Assembly (NCBI GenBank): GCA_003343765.1
Contig: QAKO01000043.1
Coordinates: 1 to 6,680 of the forward strand
DNA from: Bacillota bacterium
Lineage (GTDB): Bacteria > Bacillota > Clostridia > Christensenellales > Borkfalkiaceae
Reading direction: 5' to 3'
DNA length: 6,680 nucleotides
In this document: in pieces, positions 6,404 through 6,680 of the stretch
Layout of the letters: every line of letters begins with the position of its first letter
How positions within the stretch are numbered: the stretch's first letter is position 1
Translations under genes and position numbers: made by a program
The notes under the pieces: model-generated
Database searches by the model: none
What the model saw: only the letters and a program-made list of their open reading frames with translations
Told to the model about the DNA's origin: nothing

Positions 6404-6680
6404 GTGAATACGAATGTTCGTAACCTATGGCTGAAATGTTTGTGCATTGCAACGACGCTCGCTTTTTGTATCGGCATACTTTTATTGACCATTTCGTTCG
6501 CCTATGCAGAAGAAGAAACGCCGGGCGTTACCATCGGTGAGCAGCAGATCACGGTCGATACTGTTGACCCGATAGAGGTCGGCAGCGACGGCACCGTTAC
6601 GCGCGAGGCGATCGATGCTTCTCATGTGGTATTGTTCACACCCTCGTATTACTTCATGCAGACGCCGCAGGCAGGCGAAG
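6404..6680 (+). CDS. Secreted protein, N-terminal part only (truncated by window end)
   Basis: The frame is open from GTG 6404 to the window end, giving 92 codons without a stop. The product starts MNTNVRNLWLKCLCIATTLA, a signal peptide with Arg6 and Lys11, a long hydrophobic core at about 12-32 and probable cleavage after AYA (33-35), then an acidic EEE. The mature part contains VTIGEQQITVDTV, DPIEVGSDGTV and HVVLFTPSYYFMQTP, which look like beta strands. The last stretch loosely matches the start of domain copy 1 in the preceding protein (shared A, V, F, Y and P at equal spacing), so this may be a second protein of the same type. It starts 2 bases after the preceding stop and is surely co-transcribed with it. 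Function is unknown. Confidence 0.8.
   Translation, partial: MNTNVRNLWLKCLCIATTLAFCIGILLLTISFAYAEEETPGVTIGEQQITVDTVDPIEVGSDGTVTREAIDASHVVLFTPSYYFMQTPQAGE

Overview
The window reads as a piece of chromosome from an uncultured-type anaerobic member of the Bacillota (class Clostridia, gut or rumen style). The grounds are moderately GC-rich coding DNA, tightly packed co-directional genes with AAGGAG-type ribosome binding sites, a hexuronate-catabolism operon of the Firmicutes kind, and large Sec-secreted beta-rich surface proteins anchored by a C-terminal membrane helix. I cannot place it below class level. All genes lie on the + strand.

Region 1 (2-3741) is a compact catabolic operon: kdgK, uxuA, eda and a Gfo/Idh/MocA-family oxidoreductase. 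The first three encode consecutive steps. UxuA dehydrates D-mannonate to 2-keto-3-deoxygluconate (KDG), KdgK phosphorylates KDG to KDPG, and Eda cleaves KDPG to pyruvate and glyceraldehyde 3-phosphate. This is the lower half of glucuronate/fructuronate degradation. The two preceding enzymes, uronate isomerase (UxaC) and fructuronate reductase (UxuB), are not in the window. The fourth gene is an NAD(P)-type oxidoreductase of unknown substrate and could fill a redox step. uxuA and eda overlap by 8 bases and the other gaps are 13-18 bases, so the four are probably co-transcribed. The operon may begin upstream of the window.

Region 2 (3742-3884) is a short but highly structured spacer. A CG-centred 18-bp palindrome with A- and T-tracts follows the operon immediately and is a weak terminator or an operator. 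Next come an AT-rich inverted repeat around an orphan Shine-Dalgarno-like sequence, a perfect 16-bp palindrome, and a perfect 12-bp stem with a 4-base loop. The last two share four bases and so compete with each other.

Region 3 (3885-6680) starts a surface-protein locus. The first gene encodes an 838-residue exported protein. It has a signal peptide, four divergent copies of a domain marked by an [IV]P-x-x-G-[YF] element followed by a V-x-G-D-like element, three C-terminal beta-sandwich repeats, and a membrane anchor with a basic tail. The second gene begins 2 bases later with GTG and encodes another exported protein, cut off by the window end; its mature N-terminus may start with the same kind of domain.

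No tRNA, rRNA, CRISPR array, insertion sequence or phage gene was recognised. The least explained parts are the four-copy surface protein and the overlapping hairpins upstream of it.
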